A stretch of 55,392 bases of DNA from Acidovorax sp. (GCF_021287135.1 NZ_JAJTBB010000046.1:1-55392); one strand, 5' to 3'. Positions 42,916 to 51,510 are shown, counted from the stretch's first letter. A program made the numbers and translations. Notes: generated from the letters alone by a model not told the origin.

Positions 42916-43314
42916 TCAGGCGGCCAGGGCCGCCTTGCGGGCCTGCTGGGTGCGCCCGCCATAGCCCCAGTCGCCCGCGGGCAGCTCGCGCACGATGACG
43001 TAGCTGGCCTCGGCCAGCGGTCCGTCGCCCGCCAGTTGCCGGCGCAGCTCGGCAAAGGCCGCCTGCACGAAAGCGGCTTTCTCCGCCGGCGTGTTGGTGC
43101 CCTGCGTGATGCTGGCTTCCAGCAGTGCCGCGGGCTGCGCCGCAGCCTGGCCGCCGATGTGCCAGCGCGCTGCCGGCAAATCGTCGATGACCACGACCGT
43201 GACCTCCCGCCGCTTGCCCAGCAGCTCCACCGTGAGATCGGTGAGCGCGCGGGCCAGCTGCGGGTAGCGCTCGGGGTTGTGCAAGGGGGCGATCTTCAAA
43301 ACGAGCGTGGGCAT
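42916..43314 (-). CDS. Tautomerase family protein (4-oxalocrotonate tautomerase-like)
   Basis: This 132-residue protein is a double-length member of the tautomerase superfamily. The first unit begins MPTLVLKIAP, leaving catalytic Pro at residue 2 after Met removal, and contains 'LTDLTVELLGKRREVTVVVIDD'-like strand-helix pattern (described, not fully quoted). The second half ends 'DWGYGGRTQQARKAA'. It lies downstream of and overlaps a small 76-residue gene. A role in ring-fission product isomerisation is possible, but no aromatic pathway genes adjoin. Confidence 0.88.
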   Translation of the reverse strand: MPTLVLKIAPLHNPERYPQLARALTDLTVELLGKRREVTVVVIDDLPAARWHIGGQAAAQPAALLEASITQGTNTPAEKAAFVQAAFAELRRQLAGDGPLAEASYVIVRELPAGDWGYGGRTQQARKAALAA

Positions 43315-43526
43315 GGTGCTGTGGTCTCCTGGGGCGATGGCATCAAGGGAGTGGCGCGGGCCGCAGCGCGCGCACCCGGGCGGTGCAGGGCCTGGCGCAC
43401 CCACCGCAGCAGCGTGCGGGCAAGCCGGTCCTGCGCATCGTGGACCGCCGCGCGGCGCAGCTCCACCGCGCGGCGCTGGGCCTGCTCGCGCAGGCGGTGG
43501 TATTCGTCCGGAGACAGGGGTTGCAT
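43296..43526 (-). CDS. Small basic hypothetical protein
   Basis: This 76-residue protein starts at ATG 43526 with GAGGAG seven bases upstream and overlaps the start of the tautomerase gene by 19 bases. The N-terminal 40 residues form a charged helix ('LSPDEYHRLREQAQRRAVEL', 'RRAAVHDAQDRLARTLLRW'), and the rest is Arg/Pro/Ala-rich. It is divergent from the LysR gene at 43668. No known domain was recognised. The good ribosome-binding site and coupling support that it is expressed. Confidence 0.6.
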   Translation of the reverse strand: MQPLSPDEYHRLREQAQRRAVELRRAAVHDAQDRLARTLLRWVRQALHRPGARAAARATPLMPSPQETTAPCPRSF

Positions 43527-43667
43527 GGCGCGGCTCCTCATCGGGGGTTGGCTGGGGTGAACGGGACTGTAGGCACCGCGCACCGCCCGCGAAACAGCCT
43601 GCCGCGCAAGGGCGTTTTGCAGCGGGTGCAAGGCCTGGCACACCCGAGGCCCCGTTACCATTGCCCG

Positions 43668-44579
43668 ATGCGCGACCTCCGTTTCGAAGACATGCACCTG
43701 TTCGTGCGCGTGGCCGAACTGGGCTCGCTCTCGGCCGTGGCGCGCGAGCGCAACGCCCCGGTGAGCCAAGCCTCGCGCACCCTGGCGCGGCTGGAGCAAT
43801 CGTGCGGCGCCCGGCTGGTCCACCGCAGCACCCACGGGCTTGCACTCACAGCCGAAGGGCTCACCTTCCTGGACTACTGCCGGCGCATTACCGGCGCGCT
43901 GGACGAGCTGGAAGGCGAGTTCGCCACCCAGAGCGGCCAGCCCAGCGGCTGGGTGCGCGTGGCCTCCAGCTCGGTGGTGGCCGAACACCTGCTGATCCCC
44001 AGCTTTGAGAGCCTGCAGCAACGCCACCCGCAGCTGCGCGTGGAACTGGTGGTGGACGACCGCATGGCCGACATGGCGCGCGATGGCATCGACATCGCCA
44101 TCCGCACGGGGCCGCCGCCCACCGATACCGTGGTGGCGCGCCCGCTGGGCACGCTGGCGCGCGGACTGTACGCGACACCCGGCTATCTGCAGGCCCACGG
44201 CGTGCCCCGGCGCCCGGACGATCTGCGCCAGCACCGGCTCATCACGAACAGCGCGGTGGCCTTTCTGAACCACTGGCCTTTCCAGGTCGATGGCGCGCCA
44301 CAGGTGCTGGTGGCCGACGGCCACTGGCGTTCCGACAGCACGGCCATCACGGCGCGCATGGCGCTGCAGGGCCTGGGCATTGCGCGCTTGGCCACCGTGG
44401 TGGCTGGGCCGCTGGTGCGCCAGGGCGTGCTCGCGCCCGTGCTGGCGGACTGTGTGGACCTGCAGCCCAGCCCCATCCACGCCGTGACCCTGACGCGCCG
44501 CCACCGCCTGCCCAAGGTGCAAGCCTGCATCGACCACTGGGCCGGGTGGTTTGCCGCGCAGGAGCGCGGCGGCGCATAG
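43668..44579 (+). CDS. LysR-family transcriptional regulator
   Basis: This 303-residue protein has the LysR HTH ('EDMHLFVRVAELGSLSAVARE', 'VSQASRTLARLEQSCGARL') and an effector domain with 'GWVRVASSSVVAEHLLIPSF', 'DIAIRTGPP' and 'RMALQGLGIARL'. It is of the DNA-binding type whose effector domain follows the CrgA/AaeR pattern with basic residues. It is divergent from the small-protein/tautomerase genes and probably regulates them. ATG 43668 follows the usual short LysR leader. Confidence 0.93.
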   Translation: MRDLRFEDMHLFVRVAELGSLSAVARERNAPVSQASRTLARLEQSCGARLVHRSTHGLALTAEGLTFLDYCRRITGALDELEGEFATQSGQPSGWVRVASSSVVAEHLLIPSFESLQQRHPQLRVELVVDDRMADMARDGIDIAIRTGPPPTDTVVARPLGTLARGLYATPGYLQAHGVPRRPDDLRQHRLITNSAVAFLNHWPFQVDGAPQVLVADGHWRSDSTAITARMALQGLGIARLATVVAGPLVRQGVLAPVLADCVDLQPSPIHAVTLTRRHRLPKVQACIDHWAGWFAAQERGGA

Positions 44580-44608
44580 GCCTCCCTCACCGTTTCTTTG
44601 CACACACC

Positions 44609-45583
44609 ATGGGTGAATTCGACCTGATCGCACGCTATTTCACGCGCCCCGTGCGCCACGCCGCGCTGGGCGTGGGCGACGACTGCGCGCTGCTGGCACC
44701 CGCCGCGGGCATGCAGCTGGCCGTCTCCAGCGACATGCTGGTGGAGGGGCGGCACTTCTTTGCCGACGTGGACCCGCAGGCCCTGGGCCACAAGGCGCTG
44801 GCCGTGAACCTGTCGGACCTGGCGGCCTGCGGCGCGCGGCCGCTGGCCTTCACGCTCGCGCTGGCCCTGCCGCGCGTGGACGAGCCGTGGCTGGCCGGCT
44901 TCTCGCGCGGGCTGCTGGCGCTGGCCGATGCGCACGGCTGCGAACTGGTGGGGGGCGACACCACGCAGGGGCCGCTCAACATCTGCATCACCGTGTTCGG
45001 CGAGGTGCCCGCAGGCCAGGCCCTGCTGCGCAGCGGCGCACGGGCGGGCGACGACATCTATGTGAGCGGCACGCTGGGCGACGCGCGCCTGGCCCTGGAG
45101 GCGCTGCTGGGCCATATCCGCCTGCCAGCCCCCGTGCTGGACCATGCGCGCCAGCGGCTGGAGCGGCCCACGCCGCGCGTGGCGCTGGGCCAGGTGCTGC
45201 GCAGCGTGGCCAGCAGCGCCATGGACGTGAGCGACGGATTGCTGGGCGACCTGTCGCACCTGCTGAAAGCCTCCCGCGTGGGGGCTTGCATCGACACCCA
45301 GGTTACTTCAAATTTGATAGCTGCTTGCGCTTGCCCATCAAGCGCTACAGGCCATTTTGATGAAGAATTAGTGCGCCAATGCACCCTGGCCGGGGGCGAC
45401 GACTATGAGCTGCTGTTCACCGCCCCGCCGGGGCGCAGCGCGGCCGTGGCGGCCGCGGCCCGCGCCAGCGCCACGCCGGTGACCCGCATCGGCACGGTAC
45501 AGGCAGAAACCGGCCTGCGCCTGGTGGACGCGCAAGGGCGGCCGGTGGACCACCGCTACGCCTCGTTCGACCACTTCGGGTAG
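44609..45583 (+). CDS. thiL: Thiamine-monophosphate kinase with an in-frame repeat insertion
   Basis: This 324-residue enzyme phosphorylates thiamine monophosphate to thiamine diphosphate. Motifs include 'GEFDLIARYF', 'LGVGDDCALLAP', 'SSDMLVEGRHF', 'NLSDLAACGARP', 'ELVGGDTTQGPLNICITVFG', 'AMDVSDGLLGDLSHL' and 'AGGDDYELLFTAP'. Between the last two, a dispersed repeat (45308-45361) adds about 22 residues (SNLIAACACPSSATGHFDEE) without breaking the frame, where relatives have a short loop. Codon use and lower G+C there differ from the rest. The catalytic core is intact, so the enzyme may still work. Confidence 0.95.
   Translation: MGEFDLIARYFTRPVRHAALGVGDDCALLAPAAGMQLAVSSDMLVEGRHFFADVDPQALGHKALAVNLSDLAACGARPLAFTLALALPRVDEPWLAGFSRGLLALADAHGCELVGGDTTQGPLNICITVFGEVPAGQALLRSGARAGDDIYVSGTLGDARLALEALLGHIRLPAPVLDHARQRLERPTPRVALGQVLRSVASSAMDVSDGLLGDLSHLLKASRVGACIDTQVTSNLIAACACPSSATGHFDEELVRQCTLAGGDDYELLFTAPPGRSAAVAAAARASATPVTRIGTVQAETGLRLVDAQGRPVDHRYASFDHFG
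45308..45361. repeat. Dispersed palindromic repeat, copy 4 (inside thiL)
   Basis: On the plus strand: TCAAATTTGATAGCTGCTTG, CGCTTGCCCATCAAGCGC, TACAGGCCATTTTGAT. It is the reverse complement orientation of copies 1 and 3, with the same conserved 'AAAATGGCC' and 'AGCTATCAAATTTG' ends. The AGCGCTTG and CAAGCGC arms make the hairpin. The copy is a multiple of three in effect and keeps the thiL frame open. Confidence 0.88.
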
Positions 45584-45716
45584 CCGACGGGCCGCCCCAG
45601 GCGTTCCGTCCCCGCCTGCGCCCCGGCCGCAGCCGGAAGGCCCGGCTGCGCAATAGTTCACGCCCGGGGCCGGCGGCTTGCGGGCGCCAGGTGCAACCAG
45701 GTGCAACATCCGGCCC

Positions 45717-46070
45717 ATGGCTTACACCTACCTGTTCTTCCAACCCACGCGGTTGCCGCTGACCACCGAGGAGCTCTCCCCCGACACGGTACAGGTGCTG
45801 CGCGACATCGAGCACATCAAGGCTTCGCTGGCCCGGGTGCTGCCCGGCCTGCAGTGGGCCTTGCCCACCTGGGGCCACGCCACCGTGCTGGGCCATCCGG
45901 TGGAATTCCACCTGCCCGAGGCGGCCGCCGACGGCCCCCTGACCATGCACTGCACGCTGCGCACCGACTACACCGCCTGGGTGCAATCGCTGTGCGACAC
46001 GCTGGGCTGGCTGGCGTTTGACGAGCGGCCCATGTGCCTGCAGCCGCACGGGCCGGCCGTTCCGGCCTGA
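45717..46070 (+). CDS. Hypothetical protein (117 residues)
   Basis: This 117-residue acidic protein begins MAYTYLFFQPTRLPLTTEEL and contains 'LQWALPTWGHATVLGHPVEF', 'LTMHCTLRTDYTAWVQSLCDT' (described in part) and a short Pro-rich tail. No signal peptide, membrane helix or recognised catalytic motif is present. It lies between thiL and the convergent pirin gene. ATG 45717 is the first good start; the region upstream carries a short direct repeat (GTGCAAC twice). Codon use is typical of the genome, which supports a real gene. Confidence 0.7.
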   Translation: MAYTYLFFQPTRLPLTTEELSPDTVQVLRDIEHIKASLARVLPGLQWALPTWGHATVLGHPVEFHLPEAAADGPLTMHCTLRTDYTAWVQSLCDTLGWLAFDERPMCLQPHGPAVPA

Positions 46071-46106
46071 GGCCCTGAACGCGGCCCACGGCCCCCGGCT
46101 GCCACC

Positions 46107-46835
46107 TCACTGCGGCATCGTGGGCAGCTCGTGGGGGCGCAGGTCGAACACCAGCACCTCGGCGCCCTCCCCCTGGCCGAAGCGTAGCGCGCCGGCGTTG
46201 CGGATGCGCGCCCCATCGCCTTCGGACAGGCGCTCGCCGTTCACCTCCAGGCTGCCGCGGGCCACATGCACATACACATGGCGGTCCGGGCCCACGTCCA
46301 GCGTGGCCGTCTCCGCGCTGCCGTCAAACAGGCCGGCATACACACGGGCATCCTGGTGCACGGCCAGCGACCCGCCTTCGCCCTCGGGCGAGATGATCTG
46401 GCGCAGGCGGCCGCGCTTTTCGGCCGCGCTGAAATGCACCTGCTGGTAGCGGGGCTGCACGCCGCGCGCCCCGGGCACGATCCAGATCTGCAGGAAGTGC
46501 ACCGGCTCCTCGTGGGAGTGGTTGAACTCGCTGTGGCGCACGCCCGTGCCGGCGCTCATCATCTGCACGTCGCCCGGGCGGATGACCGAGCCAGTGCCCA
46601 TCGAGTCCTTGTGCTCCAGCGCGCCCTCCAGCACATACGAGAAGATCTCCATGTCGCGGTGCGGGTGGGTGCCAAAGCCCTGGCCCGGGGCCACGCGGTC
46701 ATCATTGATGACCAGCAGGTCCGAGAACCCCTGCTGGTTTGCATCGTGGTAGTGGCCGAAGGAAAAGGTGTGGTTCGATTGCAGCCAGCCGTGGTTGGCC
46801 TTGCCGCGGTGTTGGGCTTTGCGGATGTCGAGCAT
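46107..46835 (-). CDS. Pirin-family bicupin (quercetinase-like)
   Basis: This 242-residue bicupin has the pirin N-terminal metal site His57, His59, His101 and Glu103 ('GTHPHRDMEI' and 'VRHSEFNHS'), the same positions as E. coli YhhW. The second cupin covers about residues 150-235. YhhW and human pirin show quercetin 2,3-dioxygenase activity; the cellular role is uncertain. It is divergent from a LysR gene with a perfect palindrome in between, so it is probably the target of that regulator. Confidence 0.95.
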   Translation of the reverse strand: MLDIRKAQHRGKANHGWLQSNHTFSFGHYHDANQQGFSDLLVINDDRVAPGQGFGTHPHRDMEIFSYVLEGALEHKDSMGTGSVIRPGDVQMMSAGTGVRHSEFNHSHEEPVHFLQIWIVPGARGVQPRYQQVHFSAAEKRGRLRQIISPEGEGGSLAVHQDARVYAGLFDGSAETATLDVGPDRHVYVHVARGSLEVNGERLSEGDGARIRNAGALRFGQGEGAEVLVFDLRPHELPTMPQ

Positions 46836-46978
46836 GGGGTCTTCCTTTCAGTAGCTGTCGATAAATTTCACACTGGACGCCGTCTTGAAAATCAGCGCAA
46901 CCTCATTGGCGTTCGGTGCTGCGATGAAGGAAGTATCGGACGCATGGCGGGCGCGTTGGTTGAACGTTTTGGCCCTTC

Positions 46979-46999
46979 ATCATCGATAATTTCGATGAT
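46979..46999. promoter_or_regulatory. Perfect inverted repeat between pirin and LysR genes
   Basis: ATCATCGA-TAATT-TCGATGAT has perfect 8-base arms and a 5-base AT spacer. It ends 20 bases before the LysR start and about 145 bases from the pirin start. LysR regulators typically bind such dyads (T-N11-A type) between themselves and a divergent target, so this is a good operator candidate. Confidence 0.6.
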
Positions 47000-47019
47000 C
47001 CACATCCAGCCGCCCGCCC

Positions 47020-47922
47020 ATGTTGAAACTCACCCTCGAAGCCATTGAACTGGTGGATGCCATTGCCCGGCATGGCTCGTTCGCAGGCGCCTCGGAGCGG
47101 CTGCACAAGGTGCCTTCCACCATTTCCTATGCCGTGGGCAAGCTCGAAGAGCAGCTGGGCCTGGCCCTGTTCACGCGCAACGGGCCGCGCGTGGCGCTCA
47201 CCCCGGCGGGCCAGGAGCTGCTCAAGGAGGGCCAGTGGCTGCTGGCGTCGGCACGGCAGCTGGAGTCCCGCCTGCGGCAGATCGCCACGGGCTTCGAGTC
47301 CGAGCTGCGGCTGGTGCACGACTCGCTCATCCCCACCAGTGCGTTCAACGACGACATTGCCGCCTTCGAGGCCCTGAACTGCGGCACGCGGCTGCGCATT
47401 GGCTGCGAGACCCTGACCGGCACCTGGGAAGCGCTGCGCGAGGGCCGGGCGGACCTCATCGTGGCGGCCGGGGAAGGCCCGGCCGGCGGCGGCTACAAGG
47501 CCGTGGCGGTGGGCCGCCTGGACTTTGTGTTCTGCGTGACGGCCACACACCCGCTGGCACGGCTGGGCCGCCCGCTCACCCGTGCAGACCTGCTGGAGCA
47601 CACGGCGGTGGTGGTGGGCGACGGGGCGCGCACGCTGTCAGACCGCACGGTGGGCCTGCTGCCCGGCCAACGGCGCATCACGGTGCCCTCCATGCAGGCC
47701 AAGATCGCGTGCCAGGCCGCGGGGCTGGGCCATGGCTTCGTGCCGCGCGCCTGCGTGCGCGTGGAGCTGCACAACGGCATCCTCGTGGAACTGCCGGTGC
47801 AGGAGCCCCGCCCCGACGAGACCTTCTGGCTGGCCTGGAAGCCGGAGCACCGGGGCGAGGCCCTCAAATGGTGGTGCCAGCGCCTGCACCGGCCGCTGCT
47901 GCCGGGCATCCTGCCGTACTGA
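47020..47922 (+). CDS. LysR-family transcriptional regulator (pirin-linked)
   Basis: This 300-residue protein has a LysR HTH ('LEAIELVDAIARHGSFAGAS', 'VPSTISYAVGKLEEQLGLAL') and an effector domain with 'SELRLVHDSLIPTSAF', 'GRADLIVAAGEGPAGGGYKA' and 'AKIACQAAGLGHGFVPRACV'. It resembles YhaJ-like regulators, several of which lie beside pirin genes (yhaJ is next to yhaK in E. coli). It is divergent from the pirin gene with an operator-like palindrome upstream. Confidence 0.94.
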   Translation: MLKLTLEAIELVDAIARHGSFAGASERLHKVPSTISYAVGKLEEQLGLALFTRNGPRVALTPAGQELLKEGQWLLASARQLESRLRQIATGFESELRLVHDSLIPTSAFNDDIAAFEALNCGTRLRIGCETLTGTWEALREGRADLIVAAGEGPAGGGYKAVAVGRLDFVFCVTATHPLARLGRPLTRADLLEHTAVVVGDGARTLSDRTVGLLPGQRRITVPSMQAKIACQAAGLGHGFVPRACVRVELHNGILVELPVQEPRPDETFWLAWKPEHRGEALKWWCQRLHRPLLPGILPY

Positions 47923-47975
47923 TGACGCATGCGGCGCCAGCGCGGTGAGAACCCCGGGGCGAAGGGGACGCTGGC

Positions 47976-49139
47976 CTACAGCGCCGCTTCGAGAATGCGG
48001 CGGCTCACGGCGGGCGTGATCTCGCGCTGCTCGCCCAGCTTGACCATGCCATGGGCCTCGAGCTGGGCCACGGCCTTGTCGATGACGTCGGCGCCCAGGC
48101 CATAGCCCGACAGCCGGGTACGAATGCCCATGCTTTCAAAGAAGTCGCGCGTGCGCTCGATGGCGGCGGTGATGCGCTCGTCGTCCGTGCCGGTGGTGAT
48201 GCCCCACACGCGCTCGCCGTACTGCAGCAGCTTGGCGCGCTTGGCGACCCGGCGCTCGTGCAGCAGCGCGGGCAGCACGATGGCCAACGTGCGCGCATGG
48301 TCGATGCCGTGCAGCGCCGTCAGCTCGTGGCCGATCATGTGCGTGGCCCAGTCCTGCGGCACGCCGGCGCCGATCAGGCCGTTGAGCGCCATGGTGGCCG
48401 CCCACATGAGGTTGGCGCGGTCGTCGTACACGGGCTCGGAGGCCGTGAGCAGGCGCGGGCCGATCTCGATCAGCGTCTGCAGGATGCCTTCGGCAAAGCG
48501 GTCCTGCACCGGCGCGTTGACCGGGTAGGTCAGGTACTGCTCCACCGTGTGCACGAAGGCATCGACCACGCCATTGGCCAGCTGCTGGGGCGGCAGGGTG
48601 TAGGTCTTGGTGGGGTCCAGCACCGAGAACACGGGGAAGGTGTGGTTGCTGCCGAACGACAGCTTCGCCCCCTGGGCGCGGTGGGTGATGACGCCGCCGT
48701 TGTTCATCTCCGAGCCTGTGGCGGGCAGCGTGAGCACGGTGCCGAACGGCAGCGCGCCCGCGACGTTGCGGCCGTGCTTTTCCAGGATGGCCCAGGGGTC
48801 GCCGCCCTCGAACTTCACCGCCGCCGCGATGAATTTGGTGGCATCGATGACCGAGCCGCCACCCACCGCGAGCAGAAAGTCGAACCCGCCCTCGCGGATC
48901 TGCGCCACGGCCTTCATGGAGGTTTCGTAGCTCGGGTTCGGCTCGATGCCGCTGAAGGTGGCGTGCTGGCGGCTACCCAGCGCGGCGCGCACCTCGGCCA
49001 GGGTGCCGGTCTTCTCGGCGCTGGCGCCGCCCACCAGGATCAGCACTTTGGCGCTGGCGGGCACAAGCCGGTCCAGGTCGGCAATGCGGCCCTGGCCGAA
49101 GGCGATGTGGGTGGGGTTGTGGAAGTCGAAGTTCAGCAT
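47976..49139 (-). CDS. Iron-containing alcohol dehydrogenase (YqhD/BDH-like)
   Basis: This 387-residue group III dehydrogenase has the cofactor motif 'LLAVGGGSVIDATKFIAAA', 'LTLPATGSEMNNGGVIT' and metal ligands in 'VVDAFVHTVEQY' and 'HMIGHELTALHGIDHARTLAI'. It matches the NADP-dependent butanol/aldehyde reductases such as E. coli YqhD, which reduce reactive aldehydes. ATG 49139 begins the usual 'LNFDFHNPTHIAFGQG' N-terminus; the frame continues upstream without homology. It is followed upstream by a leftward LysR gene, not coupled. A detoxifying aldehyde reductase role is likely. Confidence 0.95.
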   Translation of the reverse strand: MLNFDFHNPTHIAFGQGRIADLDRLVPASAKVLILVGGASAEKTGTLAEVRAALGSRQHATFSGIEPNPSYETSMKAVAQIREGGFDFLLAVGGGSVIDATKFIAAAVKFEGGDPWAILEKHGRNVAGALPFGTVLTLPATGSEMNNGGVITHRAQGAKLSFGSNHTFPVFSVLDPTKTYTLPPQQLANGVVDAFVHTVEQYLTYPVNAPVQDRFAEGILQTLIEIGPRLLTASEPVYDDRANLMWAATMALNGLIGAGVPQDWATHMIGHELTALHGIDHARTLAIVLPALLHERRVAKRAKLLQYGERVWGITTGTDDERITAAIERTRDFFESMGIRTRLSGYGLGADVIDKAVAQLEAHGMVKLGEQREITPAVSRRILEAAL

Positions 49140-49260
49140 GGCGTGGAAATGGCGTGGTGGGTGAACGAGCGCCCGGAACAGCCCGCGCGCGCAGCAGGTC
49201 ATTGTGCGACTGGCGCGTGCGCCCTGCACGTCGCCCGCCGGACAACCCTCTTCCATTCGG

Positions 49261-50184
49261 TCAGGTCCGCCCAGGGGCCTGGTCGGCCAGCGCTTGCAGC
49301 CGCCCGGCCATGAAGTCGCGCAGTGCCCGCAGCAGTGGCGTGAGCTGGCGCCGGCTGGGGGCCACCAGGAACAGGGGCACGGTTTCCGTCACCCAGTCGG
49401 TGCACAGCGGCACCAGGCGGCCGGCAGCCAAGTCGTGGGCCACGTCAAAGAACGACTTGTAGGCGATGCCCCGGCCCCGCAGCGCCCAGCGGCGCACCAC
49501 GTCGCCGTCGTTGGACACGTTGCGGCTGCGCACCCGCACCTGCACCTCACGGCCTGCCGCGTCCCAGAAGCGCCAGCGGTCGTGCACGTCCTCGCCCAGC
49601 ATGAAGCACAGGCCGTCGTGGTCGGCCAGCGCGTGCGGGGTGGCGGGCGCGCCGCGTGCGGCCAGGTAGGCGGGCGCGGCGCACAGCACGCGGCGGTGCG
49701 CGGCCGACAGCGGCAGCGCCACCAGGCTGGAGTCCTGCGGCTTGCCGTAGCGAAAGGCCGCGTCCACCGGCTCGCTGTAGACGTTGGCCATGCGGTCCGA
49801 GAGCTGCAGGCGCAAGTCGATGCCCGGGTGCTCCACCTGGAAATCATCCAGCCAGGGCAGCAGCACATTGCGCCCCAGGTCCGAAGGGGCGGCCAGCTGC
49901 AGCGTGCCGCGCAGCCCGCCGGCGCGCCCGCCCTGCAACTGCCCGTGCACCTGCTGCAGCGCGGCCAGGGCGGGCCGGCAGTGCTCCAGGAAGAGCGCGC
50001 CCTCCTGCGTCAAGCGCAGGCTGCGGGTGGAGCGCACGAACAACGCCACGCCCAGCTCCGCCTCGAGCCGCTTGAGCGCGGCACTGGCGGCGGCGGGCGT
50101 GAGGTCCAGCGCACGGGCGGTGGCGGACAGGCTGCCGCTGTCCACGGTGCGCACAAAGATGTCGAGGTCTTGCAGGCTTTTCAT
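49261..50184 (-). CDS. LysR-family transcriptional regulator
   Basis: This 307-residue protein has the LysR HTH ('LDIFVRTVDSGSLSATARAL', 'TPAAASAALKRLEAELGVALF') and an effector domain ('LRGTLQLAAPSDLGRNVLLPW', 'VDAAFRYGKP', 'GRGIAYKSFFDVAHDL'). It is divergent from the old-yellow-enzyme/MDR genes across about 130 bases containing AT-rich inverted repeats. It probably regulates those two genes. A role for the alcohol dehydrogenase downstream on the same strand is also possible, although the 121-base gap argues against one operon. Confidence 0.93.
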   Translation of the reverse strand: MKSLQDLDIFVRTVDSGSLSATARALDLTPAAASAALKRLEAELGVALFVRSTRSLRLTQEGALFLEHCRPALAALQQVHGQLQGGRAGGLRGTLQLAAPSDLGRNVLLPWLDDFQVEHPGIDLRLQLSDRMANVYSEPVDAAFRYGKPQDSSLVALPLSAAHRRVLCAAPAYLAARGAPATPHALADHDGLCFMLGEDVHDRWRFWDAAGREVQVRVRSRNVSNDGDVVRRWALRGRGIAYKSFFDVAHDLAAGRLVPLCTDWVTETVPLFLVAPSRRQLTPLLRALRDFMAGRLQALADQAPGRT

Positions 50185-50227
50185 GGGGCATGGCGTCGGC
50201 GCGGCGTATTTTCAAATTTTCCTTGAA

Positions 50228-50261
50228 TATTTCTTCAACAGCCATCCCATTTAAAGAAATA
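50228..50261. promoter_or_regulatory. AT-rich inverted repeat upstream of the OYE gene
   Basis: TATTTCTT at 50228-50235 and AAGAAATA at 50254-50261 are perfect inverted copies in the unusually AT-rich spacer between the LysR and OYE genes. The spacing is compatible with a two-site LysR operator covering the promoter. The 50185-50317 spacer shows nothing else. Confidence 0.4.
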
Positions 50262-50317
50262 CACACCGCAATCACCATTGCGGCATGTTCCAACTCCGGG
50301 CTGCCCGCCTTGACCCC

Positions 50318-51457
50318 ATGACCGCCACCAACCCCTCCGCGCCCCTCTTCCGACCATTGCAACTGGGTCCGTTGCAGCTGCCCAACCGCATGGTGATGGC
50401 CCCCATGACCCGCGCCCGCAGCAGCCAGCCCGGCGATGCGCCCAACGCGCTGATGGCTGACTACTACGCGCAGCGGGCCAGCGCGGGCCTGATCGTCAGC
50501 GAGGCGAGCCAGGTCTCGCGCCAGGGCCAGGGCTACAGCTTCACCCCGGGCATCTACAGCGAGGCCCAGGTGCAGGGCTGGCGCCGCATCACGGAGGCGG
50601 TGCATGCCGCCGGCGGACGCATGGTGCTGCAGCTGTGGCACGTGGGCCGCATGTCGCACCCCAGCTTCCATGCCGACGGCCTGCCCGTGGCGCCCTCGGC
50701 CCTGGCGCCCGCTGCCCGGGTGTGGGTTGCCGGCGACGACGGCGTGGGCCGCCTGCTGGACTGCCCCGTGCCGCGCGCACTCGCCACCGCCGAGATTCCC
50801 GGCGTGGTGGACGACTTCCGCCGGGCCGCCGCCAACGCCATGCGCGCCGGCTTCGACGGCGTGGAAATCCATGGCGCCAACGGCTACCTGATCGACCAGT
50901 TCCTGCGCACCACGTCCAACCACCGCACCGACGCCTATGGCGGCCCGGTGGAGCACCGCACCCGCTTTGCCCGCGAGGTGGCCGCGGCCGTGGCCAGCGA
51001 GGCCGGCGCCGAGCGCACAGGCATGCGCCTGGCCCCGTTCATCACCCAGCGCGGCATGGACTGCCCCGAGATCATCCCCACCATCCTGCACCTGGCACGC
51101 GAGCTGGACGCGCTGGGCCTGGCCTACATCCACCTGGCCGAGGCCGACTGGGACGACGCCCCCGCCGTGCCGGACAGCTTCCGCCACGCGCTGCGCGCCG
51201 CCTTCAGCGGCCGCGTGATCGTGGCGGGCCAGTACACCCCCGAGCGCGCCCGGCAGATCCTGGCCTCCGGCCTGGCCGACCTGGTGGCGTTTGGGCGGCC
51301 GTTCATCGCCAACCCCGACCTGCCTGCGCGCCTTGCGGCGGGGTTGTCCTTGGCGCCGTTCGATCCGGCCCAGCTGTTTGGCGGCGGCGCACGCGGCTAC
51401 ACCGACTACGCAGCAGCCACCAGCCCCCAGGCAGCGGCCGATGCGACGGCGGCCTGA
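50318..51457 (+). CDS. Old yellow enzyme family ene-reductase
   Basis: This 379-residue FMN TIM barrel has 'PNRMVMAPMTRARSSQPGDAP', 'GLIVSEASQVSRQGQGYSF', 'LQLWHVGRMSHPSFH', the substrate-binding His/Asn pair in 'IHGANGYLIDQFLR', 'DAYGGPVEHRTRF' and 'VAFGRPFIANPDL'. It should reduce activated C=C bonds or nitro compounds with NADPH, as NemA does. Two starts are possible (50285 and 50318), neither with a strong ribosome-binding site; 50318 gives a normal N-terminus. It is followed by an MDR gene after 53 bases on the same strand. Confidence 0.94.
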   Translation: MTATNPSAPLFRPLQLGPLQLPNRMVMAPMTRARSSQPGDAPNALMADYYAQRASAGLIVSEASQVSRQGQGYSFTPGIYSEAQVQGWRRITEAVHAAGGRMVLQLWHVGRMSHPSFHADGLPVAPSALAPAARVWVAGDDGVGRLLDCPVPRALATAEIPGVVDDFRRAAANAMRAGFDGVEIHGANGYLIDQFLRTTSNHRTDAYGGPVEHRTRFAREVAAAVASEAGAERTGMRLAPFITQRGMDCPEIIPTILHLARELDALGLAYIHLAEADWDDAPAVPDSFRHALRAAFSGRVIVAGQYTPERARQILASGLADLVAFGRPFIANPDLPARLAAGLSLAPFDPAQLFGGGARGYTDYAAATSPQAAADATAA

Positions 51458-51510
51458 GCGCCAGCGCCGCCCTCCCCACCCTTTTCCTTGCAACACCCCA
51501 GGAGCTCTTC

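Noticed and set aside
45584-45716. Possible riboswitch or small gene downstream of thiL
   Set aside because: No THI-box-like motif or coding pattern was seen; only a short GTGCAAC direct repeat is present.
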